From Comamonas sp. B21-038 (lineage in GTDB: Bacteria > Pseudomonadota > Gammaproteobacteria > Burkholderiales > Burkholderiaceae_C): DNA of 64,000 bases. The position numbers were made by a program, and so were the translations under genes. The notes under the pieces were generated by a model, which saw nothing but the letters and a program-made list of their open reading frames with translations, was not told the DNA's origin and ran no database searches. Positions 1-9,189 of the stretch are shown one piece after another. Where the stretch lies: positions 558,001-622,000 of the forward strand of contig NZ_CP092462.1 in NCBI RefSeq assembly GCF_022387135.1, in the 5' to 3' direction. How positions within the stretch are numbered: the stretch's first letter is position 1; each line of letters begins with the position of its first letter.

Positions 1-254
1 ATCGGGCCCAAGAGGTGGGGGAGGCCGTGGACCGGGTAGCCGTTGCCGGCCAGCGCCCAGGTGGCTGGCCCTCTCGCCCGGCAAGACCTGGCGCAGCCAC
101 CGCCTCGCGAGCTGCTGTTGATCCTTGGAGGCGCCACGGTGCTGCGTTAGGGCGCGTCTGTATCGAGGAGCGGGTCATCCAGGCTGAGGCCACGCCCTGG
201 AGCGCTGCACTCCGCAACCCCGATGCCCGCAGCCTCAAGATGCCAGTGCGATGG
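1..254. other. Left edge, no confident gene
   Basis: Several frames are open on both strands, as is usual at this GC content. No frame has a start codon, a ribosome-binding site and a recognisable product together. A plus-strand frame ending at 150 and two minus-strand frames look weakly protein-like, but none can be assigned. The stretch may hold the end of a gene lying outside the window. Confidence 0.4.
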
Positions 255-623
255 CTAGGGCGCCGGATGGTGGCAAACCGCTTCGATGTTGTTGCCGTCC
301 GGGTCCAGCACAAAGGCTGCGTAGTAATGGGGATGGTAATGGGGGCGCAGGCCCGGAGCGCCGTTGTCACGCCCACCCGCCGCCATCGCCGCTGCATAAA
401 AGGCATCCACCTGCGCGCGCGTGGGGGCGCTGATGGCGATATGGAGGCGAGCGGGCTTGTCGGTGGACTCCGAGATCCACAACGAGGGCTTGCCATCGCG
501 GCCCAAACCCAGGCTGCCAGGCCCTTCCATTGCGAGCGAGACCCCCAGCGGCTCCAGCGCCTGGAGAAAAAAACGCTTGCTTGCGGCGATGTTGGAGACG
601 CCGATGCCCAGATGATCAAACAT
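255..623 (-). CDS. VOC-fold (glyoxalase/bleomycin resistance) protein
   Basis: A 122-residue protein of the vicinal oxygen chelate superfamily, which covers glyoxalases, dioxygenases and drug-binding proteins that use a divalent metal. The visible pattern is a start at MFDHLGIGVSN, His4, His61 and Glu114 in the NIEAVCH tail; these are the usual metal-ligand positions. The start at 623 is chosen because AGGAG lies a few bases upstream and the family normally begins with this strand; the frame stays open further upstream, but that part has no VOC character. The substrate cannot be told from the sequence. It is not obviously co-transcribed with the LysE gene, which lies about 180 bases upstream on the same strand. 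Confidence 0.88.
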   Translation of the reverse strand: MFDHLGIGVSNIAASKRFFLQALEPLGVSLAMEGPGSLGLGRDGKPSLWISESTDKPARLHIAISAPTRAQVDAFYAAAMAAGGRDNGAPGLRPHYHPHYYAAFVLDPDGNNIEAVCHHPAP

Positions 624-804
624 ATGTGCTCCTGGTGATGTGCAGGGCAGCATTGCCTTGCCATTGCGCGAGCATACCCAATGCACGTTGAGCGCTGCTT
701 TCAAATCCCCAATCCAGCCGTGTTTTGCAGAGGTGCAGACACGAAAAAAATACTGCGCGAAATTGCCAGGCACAGAGGACGGCAACCCCGTCGATTCGCA
801 GGCC

Positions 805-1437
805 TCAACGCAGCCACATTGCTGCGATCAGCCCCAGGGCCAGTGCGATCAGCAGCCCACCCGAGATGCGCTCCAGCCACGGCAATGCCCGCGCAAAGCG
901 CCGCAGCACGGCGGGGTTGCCGATGAGTGCGGCAATCAGCAGATCCCAGAGCAGCACGATGCTGAACATCCAGCTGCCGTACACCAGCTTCCAGCCCACG
1001 CTGGCATGCGGGCCCGTCAGCATGGCCGCCAGGCTGGCATAGAACAGCGCGTTCTTGGGGTTGAGAATGCCCGAGAGAAAACCCATGCCGGCGGCGCGGC
1101 GCCAACTGGTGCGGGCTGCGGCCGCCTGGCCCGGGCTGGCTGCAACGCCCAGCGCGCCTTTGCCCGCATGGCGGATAAACAGCAGGCCCAGGTAGAGCAG
1201 GTAACCGCAGCCGGCCAACTGCAGCGTGATGAACAGCCGGCTGCCCGGTTGGAGCACGGCGACACCGGCAAAGGCGGTGACGATAAAAACGCCATTGGCC
1301 AGCGCGATACCAAGGCAGGCCGCGCCAGCGCTGCGCCAACCGCTGGCCAGCGAGGTGCGGGCGATCAGAAAGAAATCAGGACCGGGGGACAGCAGCGCCA
1401 GAAAATGGGCGGCGGCGATCAGCAAAAACGGTTGCAT
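805..1437 (-). CDS. LysE/RhtB-family exporter
   Basis: A 210-residue integral membrane protein of the LysE/RhtB family, which exports amino acids and related small metabolites across the inner membrane. It opens with MQPFLLIAAAHFLALLSPGPDF; the SPGPDF motif in the first transmembrane segment is the family hallmark, and a second conserved stretch (GFLSGILNPKNALF) follows near residue 125. About six hydrophobic segments are visible. The AraC-type regulator 93 bases upstream on the same strand is its most likely controller, because regulators adjacent to LysE genes commonly sense the exported compound. The substrate is unknown. A second, unrelated LysE gene lies at 33844. Confidence 0.9.
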   Translation of the reverse strand: MQPFLLIAAAHFLALLSPGPDFFLIARTSLASGWRSAGAACLGIALANGVFIVTAFAGVAVLQPGSRLFITLQLAGCGYLLYLGLLFIRHAGKGALGVAASPGQAAAARTSWRRAAGMGFLSGILNPKNALFYASLAAMLTGPHASVGWKLVYGSWMFSIVLLWDLLIAALIGNPAVLRRFARALPWLERISGGLLIALALGLIAAMWLR

Positions 1438-1530
1438 GCAAAAGGACCAGGCGGGGAAGGGCCTTGCATGGTGGCGGCTGCCGCATGCCTTGTATTGAAC
1501 GAAATTGCAGCGGATCGCCCGAGGCCGCGT

Positions 1531-2403
1531 TCAGACCACGGCAGGGTGTTTTGCAGAGGACCCCTTGCGAAAGCAGCCTGGCGTGACGCCGGTATGCGCC
1601 TTGAACACCCGCTGAAAATGCGCCTGGTCGGCAAAGCCCAACTGCAGCGCCACTGCGGCTATGCCGTCTTGCCCACGCAGCAGCTGCTTGGCCAGGTTGA
1701 TACGCTGGTTCAGCTGCCAGGCATGGGGCGCCAGGCCCGTCAGCTTGCGAAAGGCGCGGATGGTCTGGTAGCGACTCATGCCCGCCAGGTCGGCCAGCTG
1801 GGTCAGTGGCACGTTGGCGCAGGGGCGGGCGCGCAGGCAGTCCAGCGCCGGTCGGATGCGCTGCGCCAACTGCGATGGCAGATCGGGGGCGTGGATGTGC
1901 AGGCCTTGCTGGGTGTCGAGGTCGCCGATGAACTCGACCAGGCTGGCTTCCTTGTCGGCCGCGTCGGCTTGGGAGAACAGCTGGGCATTGAGCTGGCAGA
2001 AGCCCCGGTAGCGGGCAGGGTCCTCGACGATGCGCACCGGCTCGTTGGCCATCGCAGCCGGGTCCGCATATTCCGCACGCAGCGCTTGCAGCCAGCCGGC
2101 ATCCAGGTGCAGCATCTGGTAGCTCCAGGCGCTATCGGGCGCCGGGTTGCAGGCATGCACGCGCTCGGCCGGCACAAAGACCAGGGCGCCGGGTGACAGC
2201 CGGACCAGGCCGGCCTCTGCGCCGGTGAAGACGCTGTGGCCGCCATCGACCGCGCCGATGGAAAAGCTCGAGTGGTGGTGCGGCTTGTAGCAGGCCCGGC
2301 TCTGGCTGGCGCGGCGGCTTTCGACGAAGGGCAGGGCCGGGTCGCACCAGAACGCCTGGGCCGGCTGGCTGGTGGACGTCGTGATGGGCGTTGGGGCAGG
2401 CAT
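1531..2403 (-). CDS. AraC-family transcriptional regulator
   Basis: A 290-residue regulator with an N-terminal cupin-like sensing domain (residues about 20-150, containing the His-rich KPHHHSSFSIG strand) and a C-terminal AraC DNA-binding domain of two helix-turn-helix units (about 185-285, with MSRYQTIRAFRKLTGLAPHAW and a second helix around LGFADQAHFQRVFK). The layout is that of regulators which bind a small molecule through the cupin and activate a neighbouring gene; the neighbour here is the LysE exporter. Start 2403 (MPAPTP) is preferred to a Met at 2472, which would add a Pro/Arg-rich stretch. The effector is unknown. Confidence 0.9.
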   Translation of the reverse strand: MPAPTPITTSTSQPAQAFWCDPALPFVESRRASQSRACYKPHHHSSFSIGAVDGGHSVFTGAEAGLVRLSPGALVFVPAERVHACNPAPDSAWSYQMLHLDAGWLQALRAEYADPAAMANEPVRIVEDPARYRGFCQLNAQLFSQADAADKEASLVEFIGDLDTQQGLHIHAPDLPSQLAQRIRPALDCLRARPCANVPLTQLADLAGMSRYQTIRAFRKLTGLAPHAWQLNQRINLAKQLLRGQDGIAAVALQLGFADQAHFQRVFKAHTGVTPGCFRKGSSAKHPAVV

Positions 2404-2708
2404 GCGATGGCTTTGACAGGGTTGGGGCTGAGCCCGCCGGCGATTCTCGCATGGCAGCGACCGGCCCATCACCCACCCGCCCGGCCCCGTGCGATGGAAC
2501 GGCTGGCGTCGCCCGCAGCGATGCCGGGTCAGCCGCCTGTTGCCACTTCGCGACAGAAGCCCGGGTTTGGCGAAAGCTAAGTGAAATTAATAACGAGAAT
2601 CGTTATCATTGCGAGTTAGCGCTTGCTCATGCTCTGCGGTTTGGACGGTTTTTTGCCCTCCAAGTCGATGAATCTGCAAGCGTTTTCTTTACTCTGCTTT
2701 CCTCGTTT
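2404..2708. other. Intergenic region: divergent promoters of the AraC and TonB-receptor genes
   Basis: About 300 bases between the AraC regulator (minus) and the TonB receptor (plus). The right half turns AT-rich from about 2580 and contains the Fur-box-like site listed separately. The frame of the receptor remains open through this stretch, but it has no receptor features and no signal peptide, so I treat it as non-coding. Confidence 0.6.
2589..2607. promoter_or_regulatory. Fur-box-like operator
   Basis: The 19 bases aataacgagaatcgttatc match the Fur consensus GATAATGATAATCATTATC at 15 of 19 positions, counted by eye. They contain an exact 7-base inverted repeat (ataacga/tcgttat) around a 3-base centre. 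The site lies about 100 bases before the start of the siderophore receptor, as expected for iron-dependent repression. Confidence 0.82.
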
Positions 2709-5069
2709 ATGACACAACAAACCTATATCAAAAGTCGCAAACATGGTGCTGCCGCTCCCGCCCCCAAGGCCGGCCTGGTGGCAGCGACTGCCATCGCGGT
2801 ACTGGGCATGCCGGCTTTGGCGCAGAACGCACCCGCACCGACGGTCACGCTGAAAGAAGTGACGGTGGAGGCACCGCGCGAAACCGGCTATGAGCCCAGC
2901 CAGCTGTCCTCGCCCAAGTTCACCCAGCCCCTGGTCAACACCACGCAGACGATCTCCGTGGTCAAGGAGCAGGTGATGAAGGAGCAGGGCGCCACCACCT
3001 TGACCGAAGCACTGCGCAATGTGCCCGGTGTGGGCACTTTCTACGCGGGCGAGAACGGCAACACCAGCACGGGCGACGCCATCTACATGCGCGGCTTTGA
3101 CACGTCCAGCAGCATCTATGTGGACGGTGTGCGCGATGTGGGCGCGCTGTCGCGCGATGTGTTCAACACCGACCAGGTGGAAGTGACCAAGGGCCCCGCC
3201 GGCACCGATTACGGCCGCAGCGCGCCCACCGGCGCAATCAACATGGTTACCAAGCAGCCCAACATGACCGACAGCTTTGGCGGCTCGCTGGGCTTTGGCA
3301 GTGGCAGCTACAAGCGCACGACCATCGACCTGAACCGCAGCCTGAGCCACGACAACGGCACCGCATTCCGCCTCAATGCCATGGTGCAGGATGCCGGTGT
3401 GGCCGGCCGCGACCAGGTCAAGAACGACCGCTGGGGCCTGGCGCCGTCGTTTGCCTTTGGTCTGAACACCGACACGCGCGTGTTCCTGAACCTGCTGCAT
3501 GTCAAGCAAAGCAATGTGCCCGATGGCGGTGTGCTGACCCTGGGCCTGCCCGGCTACAGTGCGCCCGACCGCAGCAACTACCCCGGCTACCGCAGCTTTC
3601 TGAACAGCGCATCGCGCGTGGATTCGAGCAATTTCTATGGCACGGCCTCGGACCACGACGATGTGACCGCCGACATGGCCACCTTGCGCCTGGAGCACGA
3701 CATTGCGCCCGGCACCACGGTGCGCAACACCACACGCTGGGGACAGACCAAGCAGAACTACCTGCTGTCGGCCTTCATGGCTACCGGCTATTCGCAGAAC
3801 GCCACCACCGGCGCCTGGACGCCAGGCTCCTTGCTGACGCCCAATCCGGCCGACCCTTCCACCTGGACGATGTCGCGCAACATCAATACCAAGGACCAGG
3901 TCAACCGCATCCTGACCAACCAGACCAATTTGACCACCGCCTTTGCGACCGGCTCCATCAAGCACAGTCTGAGCACTGGCCTGGAACTGACGCGCGAAGA
4001 GCAGACCAACTACGGCCTGGCGACGACGGGCGTGGTGCCCACGGTCAGCATCTACCACCCGGACTCCAGCGTGTCGCTGCCGAGCTATGCCCGCAACGGT
4101 GCAGACAGCAAGGGCACGACCGATACCGTCGCGCTGTATGCCTTTGACACCTTGCAGTTCAATGACCAGTGGCAGGCCAACATGGGCCTGCGCTGGGACC
4201 ACTACAAGACCAAGTACAACGCGATGGCCGTCTGTACGGCGACATCCACCACCCAGCCTTGCGGCACCAACCCGGCTGGCACCGTGGTGCCCACGACCTC
4301 GGATGGCTTGCAGGCCTCGGGCAATCTGGTGAGCTGGAAGGCCGGTCTGCTGTACAAGCCGGCACCCAACGGCAGCGTCTACGTGAACTATGCGCTGTCG
4401 CAGCAACCACCGGGCGGCAGCAACTTTGCGCTGTCTGCGGCAGCCAACAATGCTGGCAACCCCAACATGGCACCGCAAAAGGCCAAGACGGCCGAAGTGG
4501 GCACCAAGTGGGAGCTGATGGACAAGCGGATGCTGCTGACGGGTGCGCTGTTTCGTACCGAAATCACCAACGAAATCGTGACCGACTCGGACGGCACCAT
4601 CAGCCAGACCGGCAAGAAGACGGTGCAAGGCCTGGAGCTGGGCGCCACCGGCCAGATCACCCCCGCCTGGGGGGTGACTGCGGGCTACACCATCCAGAAC
4701 ACCAAGGTGGACACGGGCGCCAACGTGGCGCAGGACGGCTCCAGCGGGCTGACGTACACGCCCAAGAACGCGCTGTCGCTGTGGAGCAGCTACCAGTTCT
4801 CCTCGGGCCTGGCGGTGGGCGGCGGCGCGCGCTACGCCAGCGGCCTCAAGCGCGGCACCGATGGCGCCGTGGGCACGCCCAACTTCACCGAGTCCTACTG
4901 GGTGTTTGACGCACTGGCCAGCTACCGCATCAACAAGAACGTGGATATCCAGCTGAATGTCTACAACCTGTTCAACAAGCGCTATGTGGCGGCCATCAAC
5001 AAGAGCGGCTACCGCTACTTCCCCGGCATTCCACGCTCGGCGCGCGTGACGGCGAACTTTAGTTTCTAA
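2709..5069 (+). CDS. TonB-dependent siderophore receptor (Fiu/FcuA-like)
   Basis: A 786-residue outer-membrane gated channel that imports ferric siderophores using TonB energy. A signal peptide covers residues 1-39 (ending PALAQ), a TonB-box-like segment follows (TLKEVTVEA), and then a plug domain with the family stretches [31 protein letters not shown] and VEVTKGPAG. The rest is a beta barrel with the usual C-terminal [13 protein letters not shown] strand and a terminal Phe. Start 2709 is chosen for the signal peptide; no strong ribosome-binding site is visible. The similarity in layout is to catecholate receptors of the Fiu type, but the ligand is inferred. A Fur-like box precedes it and a PiuC-type hydroxylase follows, a common pairing. 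Confidence 0.93.
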   Translation: MTQQTYIKSRKHGAAAPAPKAGLVAATAIAVLGMPALAQNAPAPTVTLKEVTVEAPRETGYEPSQLSSPKFTQPLVNTTQTISVVKEQVMKEQGATTLTEALRNVPGVGTFYAGENGNTSTGDAIYMRGFDTSSSIYVDGVRDVGALSRDVFNTDQVEVTKGPAGTDYGRSAPTGAINMVTKQPNMTDSFGGSLGFGSGSYKRTTIDLNRSLSHDNGTAFRLNAMVQDAGVAGRDQVKNDRWGLAPSFAFGLNTDTRVFLNLLHVKQSNVPDGGVLTLGLPGYSAPDRSNYPGYRSFLNSASRVDSSNFYGTASDHDDVTADMATLRLEHDIAPGTTVRNTTRWGQTKQNYLLSAFMATGYSQNATTGAWTPGSLLTPNPADPSTWTMSRNINTKDQVNRILTNQTNLTTAFATGSIKHSLSTGLELTREEQTNYGLATTGVVPTVSIYHPDSSVSLPSYARNGADSKGTTDTVALYAFDTLQFNDQWQANMGLRWDHYKTKYNAMAVCTATSTTQPCGTNPAGTVVPTTSDGLQASGNLVSWKAGLLYKPAPNGSVYVNYALSQQPPGGSNFALSAAANNAGNPNMAPQKAKTAEVGTKWELMDKRMLLTGALFRTEITNEIVTDSDGTISQTGKKTVQGLELGATGQITPAWGVTAGYTIQNTKVDTGANVAQDGSSGLTYTPKNALSLWSSYQFSSGLAVGGGARYASGLKRGTDGAVGTPNFTESYWVFDALASYRINKNVDIQLNVYNLFNKRYVAAINKSGYRYFPGIPRSARVTANFSF

Positions 5070-5085
5070 TCCTTGGTTGGAAGCC

Positions 5086-5112
5086 AGCCCCGCGTCTGCC
5101 GGGGCTTTTTTT
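5086..5112 (+). terminator. Rho-independent terminator after the receptor gene
   Basis: A 7-base stem (AGCCCCG/CGGGGCT) with a 7-base loop runs directly into seven T residues. It lies between the receptor stop and the ribosome-binding site of the hydroxylase, so read-through may set the hydroxylase level. Confidence 0.85.
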
Positions 5113-5130
5113 CATGGAGGAGATCAAGCG

Positions 5131-5811
5131 ATGATGCTGCACATTCCCAATGTACTCACGCGCGACGAGGTCGCCGCCATGCGCGCGGCCATCGATGCGG
5201 CCGACTGGATAGACGGCCGTGCCACCGTTGGCAGCCAGGGCGCACAGGTCAAGCGCAACCGCCAACTGCCCGAGACCTCACCCGTGGCGCTGGAGCAGGG
5301 CCGCATCATCCAGCGTGCGCTGGCGGCCAATACGCTGTTTTTCCAGGCCGCACTGCCGGCCCGCACGATGGCGCCGCTGTTCAACCGCTATGCCGAATCA
5401 GAAACCTATGGCCTGCATGTGGACGGCGCTGCGCGGCGCGAGGCGGGCGTGGCCCAGTGGCTGCGCACCGATGTGTCGTCGACCTTGTTCCTGTCCGACC
5501 CCGAGGACTATGACGGTGGCGAGCTGGTGGTGGTCGATACCTATGGCATGCACGAGGTGAAACTGCCTGCGGGCGACCTGATCCTCTACCCCTCGTCCAG
5601 CCTGCACCGGGTCGAGCCGGTGACCCGGGGCGAGCGGGTCAGCTCCTTCTTCTGGACCCAGAGCCTGGTGCGGGACGATGCCCGGCGCGCGATGCTGTTT
5701 GAGCTGGACCAGAGCATTCAGCGGCTGCGCAGCCAGCTGGGCGAAACGGAAGACACCGTCTCCCTCACCGGCCATTACCACAACCTGTTGCGCATGTGGG
5801 CGGAGACCTGA
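5131..5811 (+). CDS. Fe(II)/2-oxoglutarate PKHD-type hydroxylase (PiuC/YbiX)
   Basis: A 226-residue non-haem iron dioxygenase of the PiuC/YbiX family, cytoplasmic, found beside siderophore receptors; its substrate is not established, and a role in handling imported siderophores is usually proposed. The iron ligands are visible as His96 and Asp98 (LHVDG) and His159 (SSLHRV), and Arg169 is placed to bind 2-oxoglutarate. The length matches the family (about 225). The start is the first of two Met codons at 5131, behind GGAGGAGA. The gene sits immediately after the receptor terminator, so it is probably expressed by read-through under the same Fur control. Confidence 0.92.
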   Translation: MMLHIPNVLTRDEVAAMRAAIDAADWIDGRATVGSQGAQVKRNRQLPETSPVALEQGRIIQRALAANTLFFQAALPARTMAPLFNRYAESETYGLHVDGAARREAGVAQWLRTDVSSTLFLSDPEDYDGGELVVVDTYGMHEVKLPAGDLILYPSSSLHRVEPVTRGERVSSFFWTQSLVRDDARRAMLFELDQSIQRLRSQLGETEDTVSLTGHYHNLLRMWAET

Positions 5812-5857
5812 GGCCTGCGATCCAAGCTCTGCCCATGTCTCCGCTGGTAAATTATTT

Positions 5858-5876
5858 GAAAATGAGAGTCATTAGC
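5858..5876. promoter_or_regulatory. Second Fur-box-like operator
   Basis: The 19 bases gaaaatgagagtcattagc match the Fur consensus at 15 of 19 positions by eye, in an AT-rich stretch about 80 bases before the PepSY gene. This places the PepSY-DUF2271-DUF4198-ApbE-reductase operon under iron control separately from the receptor. Confidence 0.75.
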
Positions 5877-5957
5877 ATTTATTTTCCTTAAAATCGCTGC
5901 TTTCCACCTGCCCGGTCCCGCCTCCCGTTCCGGAGCCCTCCACCTGCTTGCCTCCGC

Positions 5958-6605
5958 ATGAAAGCCAACGCGTCTTCCTCTTCGCAGCGGGCCTACTGGC
6001 TCAAAACCTTGCATGAATGGCACTGGGTCAGCTCCGCCATCTGCCTGGTGGGCATGCTGCTGTTTGCGGTGACGGGCTTCACGCTCAACCATGCCGGCCA
6101 GATTGAGGCCAAGCCCGCCGTGGTGCTGCGCGAAGCAACCTTGCCCGCGCCGCTGCTGCAAGGCCTGCAGCAGGCAGCCGCAAGCCACAAGGAGGCCGCA
6201 GACGCAGCCCAGGCGCTGCCGGACGATGTGCAGCGCTGGCTGCGCACGGAGCTGGGTGCCGACACGCGCCAGCGTGCGGTGGAATGGAATGACGACGAGG
6301 TCTATGTGGCGATGCCCCGGCCCGGCGGCGATGCCTGGGTGCGCGTTGCGCTGAGCGACGGGCAGGCCGAGCATGAATCGACCGACCGGGGCTGGATCTC
6401 CTACTTCAACGATTTGCACAAGGGCCGCCATGCGGGCCTGGCCTGGACCTGGTTCATCGATATCTTTGCCGGCGCCTGCCTGGTGTTCTGCATCACCGGT
6501 CTGTTCATTCTGCAGATGCACGCCGGCCGCCGCCCGATGACCTGGCCCATGGTGGGCCTGGGCCTGCTGGTCCCTGCGCTGCTCGCGCTGCTGCTGGTGC
6601 ACTGA
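5958..6605 (+). CDS. PepSY-associated transmembrane protein
   Basis: A 215-residue inner-membrane protein with transmembrane segments at about 24-42, 163-187 and 195-213. Between the first two is a periplasmic PepSY-type region of about 110 residues. His19, His22 and His45 flank the first helix, and His154, His158 and His188 flank the second. Such histidines often carry haem in PepSY-TM ferric reductases of the FoxB/FpvG type; haem binding here is inferred. It is the first gene of a five-gene plus-strand operon behind a Fur-like box. The likely role is to move electrons across the membrane to reduce iron released from siderophores. Confidence 0.85.
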   Translation: MKANASSSSQRAYWLKTLHEWHWVSSAICLVGMLLFAVTGFTLNHAGQIEAKPAVVLREATLPAPLLQGLQQAAASHKEAADAAQALPDDVQRWLRTELGADTRQRAVEWNDDEVYVAMPRPGGDAWVRVALSDGQAEHESTDRGWISYFNDLHKGRHAGLAWTWFIDIFAGACLVFCITGLFILQMHAGRRPMTWPMVGLGLLVPALLALLLVH

Positions 6606-6642
6606 GCGCGCGGCCACCGTCTTTTTATTCCGAGGAGAACAC

Positions 6643-7164
6643 ATGACTAGCACTGTTTCGCGTTTCACCGTGGCCTTGACGGCGGTGGCCGGGCTGCCGG
6701 CCGTCGCCGGTGGGCTGAATGTCGGCGTTGAGCTGCCACGTCTGGAGGTGGCCGAATACCACCGCCCCTATGTCGCCGTCTGGCTGGAGCGCGCCGACGG
6801 CAGCGTGGCCGCCAATCTGTCGGTCTGGTATGAGCTGAAAAAGCGCGATGCCGAAGGCGCGAAATGGCTCAAGGACATGCGCCAGTGGTGGCGCCGCAGT
6901 GGCCGCGAGTTGAGTGTGCCCATCGATGGCGTGACCCAGCCCACCAAGCCGGCAGGCACGCATGCACTGTCGTTCTCCGAAGGCAGCAACCCGCTGCCCA
7001 AGTTGGAGCCGGGCCAGTACAAGCTGCAGATCGAGGCCGCACGCGAAGTCGGTGGCCGCGAGCTGGTGAGCATTCCGTTTGAATGGCCCGCCAAGCAGGC
7101 CACCAGCCTGTCTGCCCAGGGCAAGACGGAGCTGGGCGAGATCAAGCTCGAACTCAAGCCCTGA
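6643..7164 (+). CDS. DUF2271 protein with a flavinylation-like motif
   Basis: A 173-residue exported protein of family DUF2271. A hydrophobic N-terminus (residues about 8-23) ends at a plausible AVAG cleavage site, so the mature chain lies in the periplasm. Residues 95-101 read DGVTQPT. This resembles the D-G-x-S/T-G-A-T motif to which ApbE attaches FMN through the Ser/Thr side chain, with Gly-Ala replaced by Gln-Pro. Because an ApbE gene lies two genes downstream, the protein may carry covalent FMN on Thr98 and act as the periplasmic electron carrier. GAGGAG precedes the start. The family assignment is firm; the cofactor is inference. Confidence 0.85.
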   Translation: MTSTVSRFTVALTAVAGLPAVAGGLNVGVELPRLEVAEYHRPYVAVWLERADGSVAANLSVWYELKKRDAEGAKWLKDMRQWWRRSGRELSVPIDGVTQPTKPAGTHALSFSEGSNPLPKLEPGQYKLQIEAAREVGGRELVSIPFEWPAKQATSLSAQGKTELGEIKLELKP

Positions 7165-7197
7165 TCCCACACACCCCTATTTTTGAGGAGAGTCACC

Positions 7198-7998
7198 ATG
7201 TTTTCTGCCACCCGTATTGCCGCCGCGCTGGCGCTGAGCTTTGCCGCCATTGGCGCCCAGGCCCACAGCGTCTGGATGAAGCCTTCGAGCACCGTGCTGT
7301 CCAAGGCGGACTGGGTCACGGTCGATGCCGCCGTGTCCAATGACATGTTTTTCTTCAACCACCGCCCGCTGGGCCTGGACAAGCTGGTGATCACGGCGCC
7401 CGATGGCAGCACGGTGGAGCCCAAGAATGCCCACAAGGGCGAGCTGCGCAGCGTCTTTGACCTCAAGCCCGAGCAAGCCGGCACCTACCAGCTGGCCATC
7501 GTCAACAGCGGCGTCATGGGCTCCTACAAGGATGCCGCCGGCCAGATGAAGCGCCTGCGCGGCAGCGCCGAAGAGATCGCCAAGCAGATCCCCGCCGATG
7601 CCAAGGAAGTGCGCGTGGCAGAAAGCATCAGCCGCATCGAGACTTTTGTGACCATGGGCAAGCCCAGCCCGCTGCGCTTGAGCGGCAAGGGTCTGGAGCT
7701 GGTGCCCGTTACCCACCCCAATGACCTGGTGGCGGGCGAAGAAGCCACCTTTGCCTTCCACGTCGATGGCAAGCCTGCTGCCGACGTTGAAGTGGTGCTG
7801 GTGCCCGACGGCAAGCGCTACCGCGATGCCGTCAACGAGATCAAGCTCAAGACCGATGCCCAGGGCCAGGTCAAGGTCAAGTTCCCCACCGCTGGCATGT
7901 ACTGGCTGGATGCCGACGTCAAGGACGAGAAGACCTCGAACCCCATCGCCAAGGAACGCCGCCTGGCCTATGTCGCCACCCTGGAAGTGCTGCCTTGA
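7198..7998 (+). CDS. DUF4198 periplasmic protein
   Basis: A 266-residue exported protein of family DUF4198. A signal peptide (residues 1-22, ending IGAQA) would leave a mature N-terminus beginning with His (HSVWMKPSS). An N-terminal His released by signal cleavage is typical of periplasmic metal-binding beta-sandwich proteins. The body is predicted to be mostly beta strand, with Ig-like spacing. The family occurs in metal-uptake clusters. Here it probably presents or accepts iron for the PepSY/DUF2271 redox pair; that role is inferred from context only. Start 7198 is set by GAGGAG upstream; an in-frame codon at 7183 lies before that site. Confidence 0.85.
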   Translation: MFSATRIAAALALSFAAIGAQAHSVWMKPSSTVLSKADWVTVDAAVSNDMFFFNHRPLGLDKLVITAPDGSTVEPKNAHKGELRSVFDLKPEQAGTYQLAIVNSGVMGSYKDAAGQMKRLRGSAEEIAKQIPADAKEVRVAESISRIETFVTMGKPSPLRLSGKGLELVPVTHPNDLVAGEEATFAFHVDGKPAADVEVVLVPDGKRYRDAVNEIKLKTDAQGQVKVKFPTAGMYWLDADVKDEKTSNPIAKERRLAYVATLEVLP

Positions 7999-8055
7999 TG
8001 CACCGCAGGCTGTGACGGCAGAACGCACCCACGCCAGACTGATCGCGGAGCCGCT

Positions 8056-9189
8056 GTGAGCACGGCGCCGCGCATCCACTATGGCGCCGGCATCTGGCAA
8101 ATCCCCCAGACCCAGGCGCGGAGAGAAAGCCAGCCGGCCCCGGCAGGCCCTGCGCTGGCCGGCGGCTCCTTTGCATCCCCCGCCTGGAAGGCGCCAGCGA
8201 TGCACGCTGCGCAGGACGGCAGCCTGCACAGCCTGCAGGGCGTGACGATGGGCACCACCTGGTCACTGCGCCTGGCCAACCCGGACTACGCCCCGCTGGC
8301 GCCTGTACAGGCACTGGTGCAGCAAACGCTGGATGCCGTCATCGCGCAGATGAGCAACTGGGAGGCGGACTCCTGCGTCTCGCGCTTCAACGCCGCCGAT
8401 GCAGGCAGCTGGCACGTGCTGCCACCCGAGCTGGCACAGGTGCTGGATGCGGCCCTCCACTGGGCCCGCGCCTGCGATGGCGCCTATGACCCGACGGTGG
8501 GCGCGCTGGTGTCGCTCTGGGGCTTTGGCCCGCGTGCAAACCCGCAGGCGCCCCACAGCGGCCAGCCACCTGCGCAGGCCGATATCGACCGTGCGCTGCA
8601 GGTCTGCGGCCACCAGCGCCTGCAGTGGCAGCCGCAGCGGCGGCGTTTGCTGCAGCCCGGTGGCCTGCAGCTGGATCTGAGCGGCATCGCCAAGGGCTAT
8701 GCGGTGGACTGGGTCGCCGAGCGCCTGCGCGCGGCCGGCTGGCCGCATGCGCTGTTGGAGATTGGCGGAGAGATCCGGGCCTGGGGCCAGAAACCCGGCG
8801 GCCAGCCTTGGCGGGTAGCGGTGGCAGGTGTTGCCGGCGATGAGCCGCTCGTGGTGTCGCTGGGCGATGGCGCGCTGGCCAGCTCGGGCGACCACTGGCA
8901 TGTGTTCATGCACGGTGGCAAGCGTTTTTCACACAGCCTGGACCCGCGCAGCGGCCAGCCCGTGGCCCACGCGCTGACCAGCGTCACCGTCTACCACCGC
9001 GAATGCATGCATGCCGATGCGCTGGCCACCGTACTCACGGTGCTGGGGCCCGAGGACGGTTGGCGGTTTGCGCTGCAGCACCAGGTAGCGGCGGTGTTCC
9101 ACACCCATCCCGATGCCGGGCAGCCGCAAGGCCTGCGCCGCAGCACGCCGGCCTGGGAACAGCGTTTTGCAGGCAGCATGAAGCCATGA
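8056..9189 (+). CDS. apbE: FAD:protein FMN transferase (ApbE family)
   Basis: A 377-residue flavin transferase that splits FAD and links FMN to a Ser/Thr of a target protein. Family motifs are visible: MGTTWSL at 65-71, the acidic DGAYDPTVGALVSLWGFG segment, DLSGIAKGYAVD, EIGGEIRAWG, and a C-terminal MHADALATVLTVLG segment. The first 48 residues are Pro/Ala-rich and carry no signal peptide or lipobox, although ApbE proteins usually act outside the cytoplasm. A GTG at 8056 behind GGAG is the start used here; an ATG at 8200 behind GGAAGG is a good alternative. The stop overlaps the start of the reductase gene (ATGA). The likely target is the DUF2271 protein. Confidence 0.9.
   Translation: MSTAPRIHYGAGIWQIPQTQARRESQPAPAGPALAGGSFASPAWKAPAMHAAQDGSLHSLQGVTMGTTWSLRLANPDYAPLAPVQALVQQTLDAVIAQMSNWEADSCVSRFNAADAGSWHVLPPELAQVLDAALHWARACDGAYDPTVGALVSLWGFGPRANPQAPHSGQPPAQADIDRALQVCGHQRLQWQPQRRRLLQPGGLQLDLSGIAKGYAVDWVAERLRAAGWPHALLEIGGEIRAWGQKPGGQPWRVAVAGVAGDEPLVVSLGDGALASSGDHWHVFMHGGKRFSHSLDPRSGQPVAHALTSVTVYHRECMHADALATVLTVLGPEDGWRFALQHQVAAVFHTHPDAGQPQGLRRSTPAWEQRFAGSMKP

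Noticed and set aside
165-254. Minus-strand continuation after the small VOC gene that reads as plausible protein
   Set aside because: It is in another frame, has no start codon, and the VOC domain is already complete at its stop.
640-2196. Long plus-strand open frame of about 518 codons
   Set aside because: It is antisense to the LysE and AraC genes, has a composition dominated by Gln, Ala, Gly and Arg, and shows no family motif. Such antisense frames are expected at high GC.
2616-4628. Long minus-strand open frame of about 670 codons
   Set aside because: It lies opposite the TonB receptor, whose signal peptide, plug and barrel motifs are clear. The antisense product is His/Ala/Gly-rich with no recognisable domain.
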